NCBI GenBank assembly: GCA_022571575.1
Contig: JACZXN010000115.1
Coordinates: 1-6,134 of the forward strand
DNA from: Chloroflexota bacterium
GTDB taxonomy: Bacteria; Chloroflexota; Dehalococcoidia; UBA3495
DNA: 6,134 nucleotides
Direction of reading: 5' to 3'
The notes below the pieces were generated by a model. The model saw only the letters and a list, made by a program, of their open reading frames with translations. It did no database searches and was not told where the DNA came from. The translations under genes and the position numbers were made by a program. Shown here one piece after another: positions 1 through 5,152 of the stretch (the stretch's first letter is position 1; each line of letters starts with the position of its first letter).

Positions 1-4
1 CCCG

Positions 5-589
5 TCACAGGTGGCTGGTGAGCACCACCTCCCTGGGCTCGGGCGCGTCCTCCAGGGCGGCGAACACGTCGTCCACGCCGTCGACCACCGTGAACAGCTC
101 GGCGATGGCCGGATGGGCGAAGCCGCCGGCGACGATGCCGTGCATCAGCGCCTTGAACGGCCCCCAGTAGCCGCCCACGTCGACCATCACGATGGGCTTG
201 GCGTGCAGTTGAAGCTGCTTCCAGGTGGTGATCTCGAGGGCCTCGTCCAGGGTGCCCAGGCCGCCGGGCAGGACCACGAAGCCGTCGGACAACTCGAACA
301 TGCGGCGTTTGCGGTCATGCATGCTGCCGACGACGATGAGCTCGGTCACGTCCGGGTTCTCCACCTCGTAGTGCATGAGAAAGTCGGGGATGACGCCGAT
401 CACCTCTCCGCCACCTTCGAGAACGGCCTCGGCGAGGACCCCCATCAGGCCGATGCGCCCGCCGCCGTAGACCAGGCGCACGCCGCGCCCGGCCATGAGG
501 ACCCCCAGCCTTCGCGCCGCCTCCGTGTAGGCGGGGTCGTCTCCCACCTTGGAGCCGCAAAAGACGCAGATGGAGGTGATGGTGGTCAT
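5..589 (-). CDS. LOG family protein (TIGR00730-type Rossmann fold, nucleoside 5'-monophosphate phosphoribohydrolase)
   Basis: The protein has 194 residues, the usual size for this family. Members cleave the N-glycosidic bond of nucleoside 5'-monophosphates, including cytokinin ribotides, giving free base and ribose 5-phosphate in the cytoplasm. The N-terminal strand ICVFCGS (7-13), the nucleotide-binding YGGGRIGLMG (41-50), MHDRKRRM (90-97) and the family signature PGGLGTLDE (108-116) are all present, so the active site looks intact. The reading frame stays open to 676, but I start at the ATG at 587-589. A GGAAAG ribosome site (596-601) lies six bases upstream of it, and homology begins there; the extra 29 residues are low-complexity Pro/Gly/Arg. 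The gene is divergent from the ECF sigma operon and has no visible functional link to it. Family assignment is firm; the true substrate in this organism is not known. Confidence 0.93.
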   Translation of the reverse strand: MTTITSICVFCGSKVGDDPAYTEAARRLGVLMAGRGVRLVYGGGRIGLMGVLAEAVLEGGGEVIGVIPDFLMHYEVENPDVTELIVVGSMHDRKRRMFELSDGFVVLPGGLGTLDEALEITTWKQLQLHAKPIVMVDVGGYWGPFKALMHGIVAGGFAHPAIAELFTVVDGVDDVFAALEDAPEPREVVLTSHL

Positions 590-605
590 GGTGCTCTTTC
601 CGCCG

Positions 606-633
606 CTCCGGGCCGGGGCGCCGGGGCCCGGAG
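606..633 (-). promoter_or_regulatory. 9-bp GC-rich inverted repeat in the LOG gene leader
   Basis: CTCCGGGCC (606-614) pairs perfectly with GGCCCGGAG (625-633) across a 10-nt loop. It sits 17 bp upstream of the LOG start codon and just before its ribosome site. There is no following T-run, so it is not an ordinary terminator. A leader hairpin affecting mRNA stability or translation is possible but unproven. Confidence 0.35.
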
Positions 634-729
634 ACCATAGAAAATCGACCGTCCCGGCGAAAGCCCTTACGGTCACTCAATTGTTACCATGGGCCGGGCC
701 GTTTTCCCGTACCCGTGTTCACCGCCCGT

Positions 730-758
730 GGAATAATAGCCGGGCAAGAGCGTTGATG
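730..758 (+). promoter_or_regulatory. Candidate ECF-type promoter, distal copy (P1)
   Basis: A GGAATAATA box at 730-738 is followed by 12 nt and then CGTTGATG at 751-758. GGAAT-type -35 and CGT-type -10 boxes are typical of ECF sigma factors. The arrangement is duplicated at 872-900 with identical spacing between the boxes. It points towards the sigma operon. A transcript from here would have a leader of about 250 nt before the sigma gene. Confidence 0.5.
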
Positions 759-871
759 AATGTGGCGGGGCCATGGCCGATATCCGGGCAGCGCGAGAAT
801 TCCCGGACGGCGGAGATGGCGCCCGCCCCGGGTTTCCGAGCGGACGTACGGGGATGCCGGTGCCCTTCAAG

Positions 872-900
872 GGAATAAAATGCGGCCACGGGCGTATATG
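872..900 (+). promoter_or_regulatory. Candidate ECF-type promoter, proximal copy (P2), probably autoregulatory
   Basis: GGAATAAAA (872-880), 12 nt, then CGTATATG (893-900). Both boxes match the copy at 730-758 with the same 21-nt start-to-start spacing, while the spacer sequence differs. It lies about 115 bp upstream of the chosen sigma start, where an autoregulated ECF promoter would be expected. That the sigma factor encoded next door recognises it is inference. Confidence 0.6.
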
Positions 901-1015
901 TGTGTAGCAAGGGTGCCCGGCCGCCGCCGGGATGGACCGGCGGCACAGGCGTGCGCGGTGCGGGCTGAGCGTCGGCGCTGCCCGGCCGGGTGTGGGGCAC
1001 CGGGGTACGGCATGG

Positions 1016-1534
1016 ATGAGGCCCGTGGCTGACCTGGGAAGGCTCATGGTTGGGCAAATTCCGTCCTTGCGCAGGTACGCGTGGGCGCTTGTCGCCGACC
1101 GCACGCGCGCCGATGATCTGGTCCAGGACTGCCTCGAACGCGCATGGAGCCGGTCGCACCTATTCCACGGGCAAGGGGATATCCGGGTTTGGCTGTTCAC
1201 GATCCTCCACAATCTCTACGTCTCCTCCGTCCGGCGGCAGAGCCGTCAACCGGTCATCATACCCCTGATGGACCATTTGGAGGGCCCGTCCGTGCGCCCG
1301 GTCCAGGAAATCAGTGCGGAGATCGCGGACCTTGACCGCGCCCTTGCCGGCCTCTCCGCGGACCAACGGGCGGCGGTGTTGCTGGTCGGCGTGGAGGACA
1401 TGACCTACCAGGAAGCCGCTACCGTCCTGGCCATCCCGGTGGGCACCTTGATGTCGCGTCTCCACCGTGGGCGCAAACAGTTGCGCGCCTTGATGGCCGA
1501 TACCCCCCCCGCCCATCTGAGAAGAGTTAAATGA
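1016..1534 (+). CDS. ECF (group 4) RNA polymerase sigma factor
   Basis: The protein has 172 residues and two domains. Sigma region 2 covers about residues 14-80, with IPSLRRYAWAL, the core-binding DDLVQDCLERAW (33-44), and IRVWLFTILHNLYVSSVRR (56-74) for -10 recognition. Region 4 covers about 105-162, with a helix-turn-helix from MTYQEAATVLAIP to MSRLHRGRKQL for -35 recognition. Region 3 is absent, as expected for ECF factors. The frame is open from 932. I prefer ATG 1016; GTG 1025 and ATG 1046 (preceded by GGGAAGG) are alternatives, and the extension upstream of 1016 is Arg/Gly-rich and unlike the family. The stop codon overlaps the anti-sigma start (ATGA), indicating coupled translation. 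Two matching promoter candidates upstream suggest autoregulation. A run of eight C (1503-1510) lies eight codons before the stop. Confidence 0.9.
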   Translation: MRPVADLGRLMVGQIPSLRRYAWALVADRTRADDLVQDCLERAWSRSHLFHGQGDIRVWLFTILHNLYVSSVRRQSRQPVIIPLMDHLEGPSVRPVQEISAEIADLDRALAGLSADQRAAVLLVGVEDMTYQEAATVLAIPVGTLMSRLHRGRKQLRALMADTPPAHLRRVK

Positions 1535-2313
1535 CCGAACGGATACCCAACATCACGGACGAGGATCTCCTGGGTTTTGTCGACGGGCGGCTGGGCCCGG
1601 CGCGGTACGCAGACGTGGCCAGGCATTTGGCGGAACACCCGGAAATTGCCGGGGAGGTGGAAGGGTACAAGGACCTGAACGTCGCCCTGCGTGCCAAATA
1701 CGAGCCCGTGCTGGAGGAGCCGATACCGGCGCGCCTTTTGCGGGCAGCGGCCCGGGGGCGCGTTCCAGGGCCCACGGGCATGCGCTCCGTTTTGCGCGTC
1801 GCCGCACTCGTCGCGCTCTCCGTGGCCGTCGGCGGGATCGGCGGTTGGCTGTGGCGCGATGCCACGATTGAGCCGCCGGCATGGTCGGACTTCGCGCGGC
1901 AGGCGGCGTCGGCACATCTCGTTTACGCACCCGAAATCCAACGCCCCGTGGAGGTCACGGCGGACCAGGAAAAGCAGCTTCTTCAGTGGCTGTCACGGCG
2001 GACTGGGGCCCGCATCGAGGCGCCCACGCTTGCCGATGTGGGTTTTCGGCTGATCGGCGGCCGTTTGCTGCCGACCGGCGAAGGGCCGGCGGCACAGCTT
2101 ATGTACGAGAACGCGGCAGGCAAGCGGATCGCCATCTATCTGCGCGCCGACCTTCGCAACACCCACGAAATTGCGTTCCAATTCACCCGCGCACGCGATG
2201 TGAATGTCCTGTACTGGCTCGACGGCCCGCGCGGCTTTGCGCTGTCCGGGGATCTCAACCGCAGCGAGATGCTGAGAATTGCGGAGGTGTTTTATGATGA
2301 ACTCGGGTCTTAA
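1531..2313 (+). CDS. Transmembrane anti-sigma factor
   Basis: This 260-residue single-pass inner-membrane protein is predicted to hold the preceding ECF sigma inactive. The cytoplasmic N-terminus has the anti-sigma layout ITDEDLLGFVDGRLGPAR (8-25) with a helical HLAEHPEIAGEVEGY segment (32-46). The ZAS zinc motif (His-x3-Cys-x2-Cys) is not present, since there are no cysteines here, so this is a zinc-free variant. A transmembrane helix covers about 87-108 (VLRVAALVALSVAVGG, then IGGWLW). The periplasmic region 109-260 is about 150 residues and should be the sensory part; I recognise no named domain in it. The start overlaps the sigma stop by ATGA, and the end overlaps the cupredoxin lipoprotein gene by 20 bp. 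Assignment rests on topology, motif and gene order. Confidence 0.86.
   Translation: MTERIPNITDEDLLGFVDGRLGPARYADVARHLAEHPEIAGEVEGYKDLNVALRAKYEPVLEEPIPARLLRAAARGRVPGPTGMRSVLRVAALVALSVAVGGIGGWLWRDATIEPPAWSDFARQAASAHLVYAPEIQRPVEVTADQEKQLLQWLSRRTGARIEAPTLADVGFRLIGGRLLPTGEGPAAQLMYENAAGKRIAIYLRADLRNTHEIAFQFTRARDVNVLYWLDGPRGFALSGDLNRSEMLRIAEVFYDELGS
2283..2287 (+). promoter_or_regulatory. Ribosome binding site of the cupredoxin lipoprotein gene, inside the anti-sigma gene
   Basis: GGAGG lies six bases before ATG 2294. It decides the start in favour of 2294, or the adjacent ATG 2297, over the open frame's first ATG at 2279. It also ties translation to that of the upstream gene. Confidence 0.7.
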
Positions 2314-2794
2314 GCAAAGCCCACGGCTTTTCGGGATGGTCGGGGGCGCGGCCCTGGCGCTCCTTGCGGGATGCGCCGGAGGAGACGTGTTCCAGGAGAA
2401 GCCCCCGCCCGGTTACGTGACGGACGTGGCGCAACGGACGGCGGGCGTGGACTGGGCAGGCGCCGAGGCGGTCGAGGTGGCATTGTCGGAATTCCGGTTC
2501 GCCCCAGCGCAAGTGGTCTTCCGCCAAGGCGTGCCGTACCGGCTCAGTTTACGGAATACAGGTCAGAGAAGCCACACGTTCGTATCGGAAGGCTTCTTCA
2601 AGGCCATCGCGGCGGGCAGGCTGGTCTCCAGCGGCACCGTCACCACGCGGCCTTACGTGGTGTCTATCGAGGTCCCGGCCGGCGCCGTCAAGGAACTGTA
2701 TTTCGTTGCCGTCCGCAAGGGCTCCTTCCACCTCAAATGCACGGTCTTCCTTCACCAGACGTTCGGCATGGAGGGAACGATCACCATCCGGTAG
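2294..2794 (+). CDS. Outer-membrane-type lipoprotein with cupredoxin domain
   Basis: The protein has 166 residues. Residues 1-27 form a lipoprotein signal peptide with lipobox LAGC (Cys27); Ala at +2 predicts sorting to the outer membrane. Residues 60-166 form a cupredoxin-like beta-sandwich: VEVALSEFRFAPAQVVFRQG, then PYRLSLRNTGQRSHTF, then a C-terminal KCTVFLHQTFGMEG. His94, Cys149, His154 and Met159 fit the type-1 copper set (His, then Cys-x4-His-x4-Met), so the site looks complete, although this spacing differs slightly from plastocyanin (Cys-x2-His-x4-Met). The likely role is copper binding or electron transfer at the periplasmic face of the envelope. Its overlap with the anti-sigma gene suggests it is part of the regulated or sensing circuit. 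Copper occupancy is inferred from the motif. Confidence 0.85.
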   Translation: MMNSGLKQSPRLFGMVGGAALALLAGCAGGDVFQEKPPPGYVTDVAQRTAGVDWAGAEAVEVALSEFRFAPAQVVFRQGVPYRLSLRNTGQRSHTFVSEGFFKAIAAGRLVSSGTVTTRPYVVSIEVPAGAVKELYFVAVRKGSFHLKCTVFLHQTFGMEGTITIR

Positions 2795-2801
2795 GTCCGG
2801 A

Positions 2802-2816
2802 CCGGCGATACGCCGG
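2802..2816 (+). promoter_or_regulatory. Short intercistronic hairpin
   Basis: CCGGCG (2802-2807) and CGCCGG (2811-2816) form a perfect 6-bp stem with a 3-nt loop, eight bases after the lipoprotein stop. No T-run follows. It may stabilise or process the mRNA between the lipoprotein and the TPR gene; it is not a clear terminator. Confidence 0.35.
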
Positions 2817-2881
2817 AACTGGGCCCAAATGCGCCGTGGGCGGGACATTGCCCTCGACGCGATCAAAAAGGGAGAGAAACC

Positions 2882-3391
2882 ATGACAAGCAAGTATCAGT
2901 ATCTGTTGGCCGTCGTGTTGACCCTGGGGTTGGTGTCGACGGCCATGGCCGCGGGCTCGAGCAGTTCTTCAAAGCGGCCGAGCGCCCAACCGCCCAGCAC
3001 CTATCAACTGGGGGTGAAGGCGGTCAAGGCGAAAGATTACAACCGCGCCATCCCGCTCTTGCAGAAGGTGGTCGCCAGGAATCCGAACCACGCCGACGCC
3101 TTGAACTATCTGGCCTTCAGCCACCGCCAGCTGGGCGACAACGACATCGCGCTCCCTCTCTACAAGAAGGTACTGGCCATGAATCCGGACCACCGGGGGG
3201 CCAACGAGTACCTGGGCGAGCTGTACCTGAAGGAGGGCAAACTGGATCTGGCGAAGAAGCAACTGGCCAAGCTCGACAAGCTCTGCTTCTTCGGCTGCAA
3301 GGAGTTCGATGAGCTGAAGACCGCCGTCAATACCTTCGAGGCCGGTGGTGGCTTCAAAGGTTTCTCCAAGCAGCCACAGAGCGCCAACTGA
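2882..3391 (+). CDS. Exported tetratricopeptide repeat protein
   Basis: The protein has 169 residues. A Sec signal peptide covers about 1-23 (LLAVVLTLGLVSTAMA), with cleavage likely after AMA, followed by a Ser-rich linker. Three TPR units follow: about 39-72 (YQLGVKAVKAKDYNRAIPLL), 73-106 (ALNYLAFSHRQLGDNDIALP) and 107-140 (ANEYLGELYLKEGKLDLAKK). Each carries the usual small/aromatic pattern and an Asn-Pro at the unit boundary. Two cysteines (135 and 139, CFFGC) could form a disulfide or bind metal. The tail is Gly/Phe-rich (GGGFKGFSK). A GGGAGAG ribosome site precedes ATG 2882. The 87-bp gap after the lipoprotein gene suggests the same transcript. The protein is probably a periplasmic scaffold; its partner is unknown. 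A second out-of-frame copy of the 3' tail lies just downstream. Confidence 0.88.
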   Translation: MTSKYQYLLAVVLTLGLVSTAMAAGSSSSSKRPSAQPPSTYQLGVKAVKAKDYNRAIPLLQKVVARNPNHADALNYLAFSHRQLGDNDIALPLYKKVLAMNPDHRGANEYLGELYLKEGKLDLAKKQLAKLDKLCFFGCKEFDELKTAVNTFEAGGGFKGFSKQPQSAN

Positions 3392-3410
3392 CACAGGCCC
3401 AGGGCTACTC

Positions 3411-3449
3411 GGCGGCGGTGGCTTCACCGGCTTTTCCAAGGGCAACTGA
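3411..3449 (+). pseudogene. Out-of-frame second copy of the TPR gene's Gly/Phe tail
   Basis: The 30 bases at 3411-3440 match 3341-3370 at 24 positions, with a 70-bp offset, and end in their own stop (3447-3449). Read in its own frame the copy gives GGGGFTGFSKGN and stop, against GGGFKGFSK near the end of the intact gene. Several differences are third-codon changes (GGT/GGC, TTC/TTT), which suggests it was once translated. Because 70 is not a multiple of three, it cannot be part of the present protein. It is either the remnant of a paralogue or the original tail displaced by a frameshift. Confidence 0.5.
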
Positions 3450-3927
3450 CCGCCCGCTGGAGGGCAAACCGTCCGCAGGTTCCGGGGCGGCAGTCCCCGC
3501 CCCGCGGCCGCGGGTCGGATGGTCGTAAAGCAAACACTGATGTTCGCTTTCTGACTGCTATGGATTCAACAGCTGATAACGTCCGCTTAGGGTCTACCAT
3601 CGGATTTTGTAAGGAAAGGCCGTAGTTGTTGTGCGGTGGGGATGTGCGGGAACTCGCGGCAGCGAGTTGTCCACATATCCACCGGCGGCCGCGGTGATTT
3701 TCCTTCGATGGCAGGTGGCGGGCGCGGTGAACAGCGGTTAGCCTGAGGGAGACGGGGGTGTGGCCGTTCGGGTCAGTGGTCCGGGCTTCCGGGCTCACTC
3801 CTTGTGAAGTGCCGCCCCCGTCACCTGCATCATCCGAGGGGTCGACCGGGATGGTGCCGGTCGCTGTGGCGATCGTGGCTCTGTAGGTATACATAACGTT
3901 AGGGAAGGGGATGGTTTTAGCGACCAT
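3424..3927 (-). CDS. Uncharacterised ORF overlapping the upstream small gene
   Basis: An open frame of 167 residues from ATG 3925-3927. An AAGGAA ribosome site (3935-3940) lies seven bases upstream, and the start overlaps the end of the upstream ORF by 11 bp, an arrangement typical of coupled genes. Roughly the first 95 residues (MVAKTIPFPNVMYTYRATIA onward) have GC-rich third positions that look coding. After about residue 100 the frame runs through a dispersed-repeat-like segment (3541-3604) and then antisense to the TPR tail copy, so the C-terminus may be read-through of an originally shorter gene. No domain, signal peptide or membrane segment is recognisable. The downstream half could well be non-coding. 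Confidence 0.3.
   Translation of the reverse strand: MVAKTIPFPNVMYTYRATIATATGTIPVDPSDDAGDGGGTSQGVSPEARTTDPNGHTPVSLRLTAVHRARHLPSKENHRGRRWICGQLAAASSRTSPPHNNYGLSLQNPMVDPKRTLSAVESIAVRKRTSVFALRPSDPRPRGGDCRPGTCGRFALQRAVSCPWKSR
3483..3504 (+). terminator. GC-rich hairpin downstream of the TPR gene, possible operon end
   Basis: CGGGGCGG (3483-3490) and CCGCCCCG (3497-3504) form a perfect 8-bp stem with a 6-nt loop, about 90 bp after the TPR stop. No T-run follows, so it would not be a textbook intrinsic terminator. It is the best termination or 3'-stabilising candidate for the sigma operon. Confidence 0.35.
3541..3604. repeat. Degenerate direct repeat resembling dispersed intergenic repeats
   Basis: TGTTCGCTTTCTGACTGCTA (from 3541) and CGTCCGCTTAGGGTCTACCA (from 3580) are two related half-repeats about 40 bp apart. 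The core GTCCGCTTAGGGTC resembles a short intergenic repeat that I recall from many proteobacterial genomes and that yields spurious small proteins containing a DPKRT-like motif. Here the minus-strand translation contains VDPKRT. The resemblance is from memory; copy number cannot be judged from one window. Confidence 0.35.
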
Positions 3928-4195
3928 AAGTGGGTTCCTTATACCAGGAGCAGTGGAACTCCTTTCTGAACCACCGATACCCATATTCCAGCTTTGACGA
4001 TGGTGCCGGCCAAGCTATGAAGGCACGAAAGGTAAACCTCCTGCCCTGGCGATCTTCAAACTTCGGATGGATGAAGAGTGAGATGTGGCACTCTCTATTG
4101 TAAAGGGGTCCGGTCGTAGGTATAATGTATCCCCAATGCAGTCCATCAGGAGTATAGTTCCCTTCTTGAAAGCTTTCATGCCCAAGGTATTTCAT
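3917..4195 (-). CDS. Small hypothetical protein, aromatic-rich
   Basis: The protein has 92 residues and I do not recognise it. It is unusually rich in Trp, Tyr, Phe and His (for example LHWGYIIP, LEYGYRWFRKEFHCSW) and has no signal peptide or membrane helix. Codon choice is much less GC-biased than in the left-half genes, pointing to acquired DNA. A weak GGGGA (4205-4209) precedes the start, and a 14-bp perfect palindrome (4216-4229) lies 20 bp upstream. The stop is overlapped by the next ORF (11 bp) with its own good ribosome site. Its position downstream of the SieB-like gene on the same strand suggests a small accessory cluster. Coding status rests on composition and arrangement only. Confidence 0.45.
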   Translation of the reverse strand: MKYLGHESFQEGNYTPDGLHWGYIIPTTGPLYNRECHISLFIHPKFEDRQGRRFTFRAFIAWPAPSSKLEYGYRWFRKEFHCSWYKEPTYGR

Positions 4196-4215
4196 GGCAA
4201 CAGTTCCCCATAGTC

Positions 4216-4229
4216 ACAGATATATCTGT
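4216..4229. promoter_or_regulatory. 14-bp perfect palindrome, operator candidate
   Basis: ACAGATATATCTGT is a perfect inverted repeat with no loop. It sits in the 56-bp gap between the end of the SieB-like gene and the start of the small aromatic-rich ORF. The AT-rich centre could include a -10 box. Position and symmetry fit a repressor site for the minus-strand ORF pair. Confidence 0.45.
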
Positions 4230-4251
4230 TGGGATGTCCTCGCGCGGCGGC

Positions 4252-4845
4252 TCACCAAGGCTCCACCCAGGGGGGGGCGGCCCCCTTCAGGTCGGCGGTA
4301 TTGAACTCGGCCTTCCGTCTCTGCAACTCCGCCCATACGAAGTTCGGGACGGTGAACGGCCAGTTCATCTGCGTGTGCACGCCGGAGGCCATCTGAACGA
4401 GGCCCTTCTGCTTCAGGGGCGCGATCCGCTCGCCAGCCATGTTGCAGGTGAAGGACTGCTGGTTCATCTGGACGAGGTAGGACAGGATCTCTCGCTCTCT
4501 GGGGCTCAGCGTATCCAGGTACCCCAGGACCTCCCGCTCGGCCTGCATCCGAGCCTCCTCCGCCCTCTGCGCCTCTTCCAGCCGCTCCGCCTCGGAGCGC
4601 CCGACGCGCTGCCGCTCGGACTGACGGTCCCTGTACCAGTCCCAGACCTTTGCGCACAGAATCGCGAACGAGAAGATGGCGGCGATCGCCAGGGCGACAC
4701 GCGCCCAGTCCGGCAGTGAACCGAGGCGGAGGGCCCCGGCTTCCGCGAGCACCAGAACGGCCACGGAGGCCACCGTGACGGCCGCGGCCGTGCTGCCCCT
4801 CATATCGAGGGCCTTGAGCCAGTTGCTGTCCGGGAACCAGGCCAT
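4252..4845 (-). CDS. Superinfection exclusion protein B (SieB)-like membrane protein
   Basis: The protein has 197 residues. Two hydrophobic helices (about 20-38 and 48-68) are followed by WDWYRDRQSERQR and a charged, probably coiled-coil stretch (70-108). A C-terminal domain follows (107-178): LGYLDTLSPREREILSYLV, then ERIAPLKQKGLVQ, then NWPFTVPNFVWAELQ. This order (paired membrane helices, 'L..L...E..IL', a short winged-helix-like part with 'L...G', then 'P..VW..L') is that of SieB-family proteins. In lambdoid prophages these are inner-membrane proteins that abort growth of other phages. The frame is open upstream to 5169 but that part translates the tRNA fragment; I start at ATG 4843-4845, although its ribosome site is weak. 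Eight G (4270-4277) lie near the 3' end. The family call is from memory of the pattern; abortive activity here is inference. Confidence 0.72.
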   Translation of the reverse strand: MAWFPDSNWLKALDMRGSTAAAVTVASVAVLVLAEAGALRLGSLPDWARVALAIAAIFSFAILCAKVWDWYRDRQSERQRVGRSEAERLEEAQRAEEARMQAEREVLGYLDTLSPREREILSYLVQMNQQSFTCNMAGERIAPLKQKGLVQMASGVHTQMNWPFTVPNFVWAELQRRKAEFNTADLKGAAPPWVEPW

Positions 4846-4891
4846 CAGGCAATGTCCGGCTTTCACGATAGGTCTCGCCGCGGCTCGGCGG

Positions 4892-4944
4892 TGGTGCGGA
4901 CGGGGGGACTCGAACCCCCACGGGCACAAAGCCCAACGGATTTT
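4892..4944 (-). other. 5'-truncated tRNA-Leu (probably UAA): attachment-site remnant
   Basis: On the minus strand the 3' part of a class II tRNA is complete. It has the 3' side of the anticodon stem (AAAATCCG), a long variable arm (GGGC-TTTGT-GCCC), a T arm (GGGGG-TTCGAGT-CCCCC), the acceptor strand CGTCCGC, a discriminator A and encoded CCA (4892-4894). Upstream of 4944 the sequence does not supply the anticodon stem partner, D arm or 5' acceptor strand, so this is not a functional tRNA. The break lies in the anticodon loop, a known crossover position for tyrosine integrases using tRNA genes. The long variable arm and AAAATCCG fit tRNA-Leu(UAA). By the usual logic the element lies at higher coordinates and the intact tRNA at its far end. 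Confidence 0.75.
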
Positions 4945-4998
4945 CGTACCATTTACGGCTTTCGCCGCCCCCTGTGCCTCCCATTTATTCCATCCGCC

Positions 4999-5020
4999 GC
5001 GGAAACTTTGGAATTTCCGC
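4999..5020. repeat. 7-bp inverted repeat next to the attachment-site remnant
   Basis: GCGGAAA (4999-5005) and TTTCCGC (5014-5020) pair perfectly around an 8-nt loop. It lies 55 bp from the break in the tRNA-Leu fragment, on the presumed element side. An arm-type recombinase site or a hairpin are both possible. Confidence 0.35.
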
Positions 5021-5152
5021 TCACCGCCGGATACCTTCGCCGGCAGGCATAAGACAATCGAAATCTTCCTCACCATCGTCCGCGAGGCCTTTCTGCGGCG
5101 TATGAGGTTATGAGGAGGGACACCGGTTGCTTCCGGCTGGAGCGATGGCCGG

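Noticed and set aside
773..907. 44-codon plus-strand ORF (MADIRAAREFPDGG...) between the two promoter candidates.
   Set aside because: It would follow the distal promoter, but its purine-rich site is too close to the ATG, it has no recognisable motif, and it spans the proximal promoter boxes; most likely chance in GC-rich DNA.
932..1015. Longer N-terminus for the sigma factor starting at ATG 932.
   Set aside because: The 28 extra residues are Arg/Gly/Ala-rich, unlike ECF N-termini, and no good ribosome site precedes 932.
2553..2580. Third GGAATA...CGTT promoter-like match inside the lipoprotein gene.
   Set aside because: Spacing is 24 rather than 21 nt and it lies within coding sequence; probably coincidental.
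2371..3312. Long plus-strand open frame across the lipoprotein and TPR genes.
   Set aside because: Arg/Gly/Pro-rich shadow translation in another frame of two well-supported genes.
3667..3675. TTGTCCACA, one base from a DnaA box.
   Set aside because: A single imperfect copy without an AT-rich unwinding region or further boxes is not evidence of an origin.
4214..4984. 256-residue minus-strand frame overlapping the SieB-like gene.
   Set aside because: Low-complexity Gly/Arg composition typical of an off-frame reading; the other frame has membrane helices and family motifs.
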